NCBI GenBank assembly: GCA_045634445.1
Contig: JAZRAG010000103.1
Location: 1 to 12,793 of the forward strand
Reading direction: 5' to 3'
Length of the DNA: 12,793 nt
Source of the DNA: Spyradenecus sp045634445
Lineage (GTDB): Bacteria > Verrucomicrobiota > Kiritimatiellia > RFP12 > DVOR01
Part shown: one piece after another, positions 11,761 to 12,793 of the stretch
Position numbering within the stretch: the first letter of the stretch is position 1
Layout: every line of letters starts with the position of its first letter
Notes under the pieces: generated by a model
Told to the model about the DNA's origin: nothing
Databases searched by the model: none
Seen by the model: only the letters and a program-made list of their open reading frames with translations
Program-made: the position numbers and the translations under genes

Positions 11761-12793
11761 TTACGGCAATACCTGATAATAAATCACACGATCAGGCAAT
11801 TCGCCATAGGCATCGCGCCACACCAATGCCACCGCGCGCGCAGTGGAAAGCGGGCGGAACTTCGACAACTCACGACCCGAGTTGTACGCAATCGCGTCTG
11901 CACGAAGGATATAGAGGAAGAGCTGCTGACGATCACCAAAGCATTCCTTCGCCACCGAAAGCAAGGTGGTCATATCCTTCTGACCTAACTTCTGATCCGA
12001 TGACTTCGTATCATTATAAGCGGCCAAACGATCGGCAAACGTTGCACCTGCGACACCTTCCTGCATGATGAAGTCAAGTGTACGAGGACGTTCAGGCTGT
12101 GCCGTAGGACCTCCTTCAAAGAGCTTGTGACTGCCATTCCAATTACGGCGATTACGCGGACCGCCCGATGTCGGTAAGGGGAAGAGATACTTCGTAACGA
12201 ATTCATCATACTTCGGCGGTTCAAGCGTATTCACTTTAACCTGCTTCAAGGTCGAATCCAAGTCTTTGACCATCTCTTCCGAAACGCGATAAACGCTCGA
12301 AGCCGACGTCAGACGATCATACGTGACCTTCGCAGCCTGTTTGATGCAAGACGGAATACCCAACATCGCAAATTGACGAAGCTGCTGTGCGACATAGTAA
12401 TTGTCCTGAGCTGCGAAGACATTCACCAAGCCACGATGTTCTTCAGGGAAATGTTCGCTTGCGAAGGAACCAAAGCACTGCACCAGTTTCGTGTAACGCG
12501 AGTAATCCATCGCGCCATCCTTCAAATCCACCACAGGAATCGTACGGAAGAAGGAGGCCTTCGCGACCGAGTTATAATAATTCGAGACAGAGTTTCGATT
12601 ATAACTCGTTCCACCCGGATGCCATTGGTCAACGCTCATCGGCACAGGCAAGAAGCCCACTTCACCCGGAAGCAAGAGTTGGCCAGAGTCATTATGACCA
12701 TAGCGGATGTCTTCCACCATTAAGCCCCAAGAGAACGGGATGTACGATTCATTCTTTTCTGCGTAATCCTGCTGAACGGTAGAAGCGCCATTA
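11761..12793 (-). CDS. C-terminal part of a large unrecognised protein (start outside window)
   Basis: The frame stays open from the right edge to the stop at 11761, about 343 residues; a Met at 12720 is internal because reading continues upstream (…SYIPFSWGLMVEDIRYG). Features: a polar N-terminal part rich in Asn, Ser and Tyr; a charged helical middle (about residues 150-200); a basic NRRNWNGSHK stretch; and a hydrophobic-aromatic end with LFLYILRADAIAYNSG and ARAVALVWRDAYG. The last segment faintly recalls large secreted or pilin-associated proteins of Verrucomicrobia, from memory only. No catalytic motif or membrane segment was recognised in the visible part. It ends 33 nt before the Cys-rich gene. 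Confidence 0.8.
   Translation of the reverse strand, partial: NGASTVQQDYAEKNESYIPFSWGLMVEDIRYGHNDSGQLLLPGEVGFLPVPMSVDQWHPGGTSYNRNSVSNYYNSVAKASFFRTIPVVDLKDGAMDYSRYTKLVQCFGSFASEHFPEEHRGLVNVFAAQDNYYVAQQLRQFAMLGIPSCIKQAAKVTYDRLTSASSVYRVSEEMVKDLDSTLKQVKVNTLEPPKYDEFVTKYLFPLPTSGGPRNRRNWNGSHKLFEGGPTAQPERPRTLDFIMQEGVAGATFADRLAAYNDTKSSDQKLGQKDMTTLLSVAKECFGDRQQLFLYILRADAIAYNSGRELSKFRPLSTARAVALVWRDAYGELPDRVIYYQVLP

Overview
The window looks chromosomal, of moderate G+C by eye, and mostly housekeeping. Two proteins carry lipobox signal peptides and there are UDP-sugar enzymes, which suits a Gram-negative-type envelope. The ClpX sequence, a PF05635-type four-helix-bundle gene and a large unrecognised protein next to tpiA loosely suggest a gut or rumen member of the PVC group (Lentisphaerota/Kiritimatiellota/Verrucomicrobiota). 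That placement is a low-confidence impression, not a demonstrated assignment.

Layout. Positions 1-812 (minus) hold the N-terminal two thirds of an O-acetylhomoserine sulfhydrylase. Positions 1004-3360 (minus) hold a probable operon: a short UDP-glucose dehydrogenase homologue, a small four-helix-bundle protein, and UDP-glucuronate decarboxylase. The dehydrogenase and the decarboxylase would together take UDP-glucose to UDP-xylose. The four-helix-bundle gene between them is bracketed by two arrays of tiny hairpins joined by a conserved 10-nt linker, in opposite orientations on the two sides. A second, unrelated-sequence array of the same design follows the decarboxylase. This is the most unusual structure in the window.

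Positions 3479-3967 (minus) encode a lipoprotein with a strong promoter but almost no leader. Positions 4105-5385 (minus) encode trigger factor with tandem terminators behind it. After a gene-poor stretch comes a choloylglycine-hydrolase-family amidase on the plus strand (5930-6904), then a SLOG/DUF2493 protein (7163-7525, minus) and a second lipoprotein (7730-8197, minus).

Positions 8451-8794 (plus) carry four tRNAs, Pro-CGG, Leu-CAG, Glu-CTC and Ser-CGA, all with C at the wobble position and all with encoded CCA. An intrinsic terminator follows and ends two bases before the clpX ribosome binding site, so clpX (8853-10160) seems to depend on read-through or an internal promoter. Finally a minus-strand cluster (12793 to 10416) holds the C-terminal part of a large unrecognised protein, an acidic protein with 13 cysteines, and tpiA, spaced 31-33 nt apart.

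How they fit: trigger factor and ClpX serve protein folding and quality control, tpiA glycolysis, the sulfhydrylase methionine/cysteine synthesis, and the UDP-sugar pair envelope polysaccharide. The parts that look accessory are the hairpin arrays with the four-helix-bundle gene, the amidase, the SLOG protein and the Cys-rich protein.
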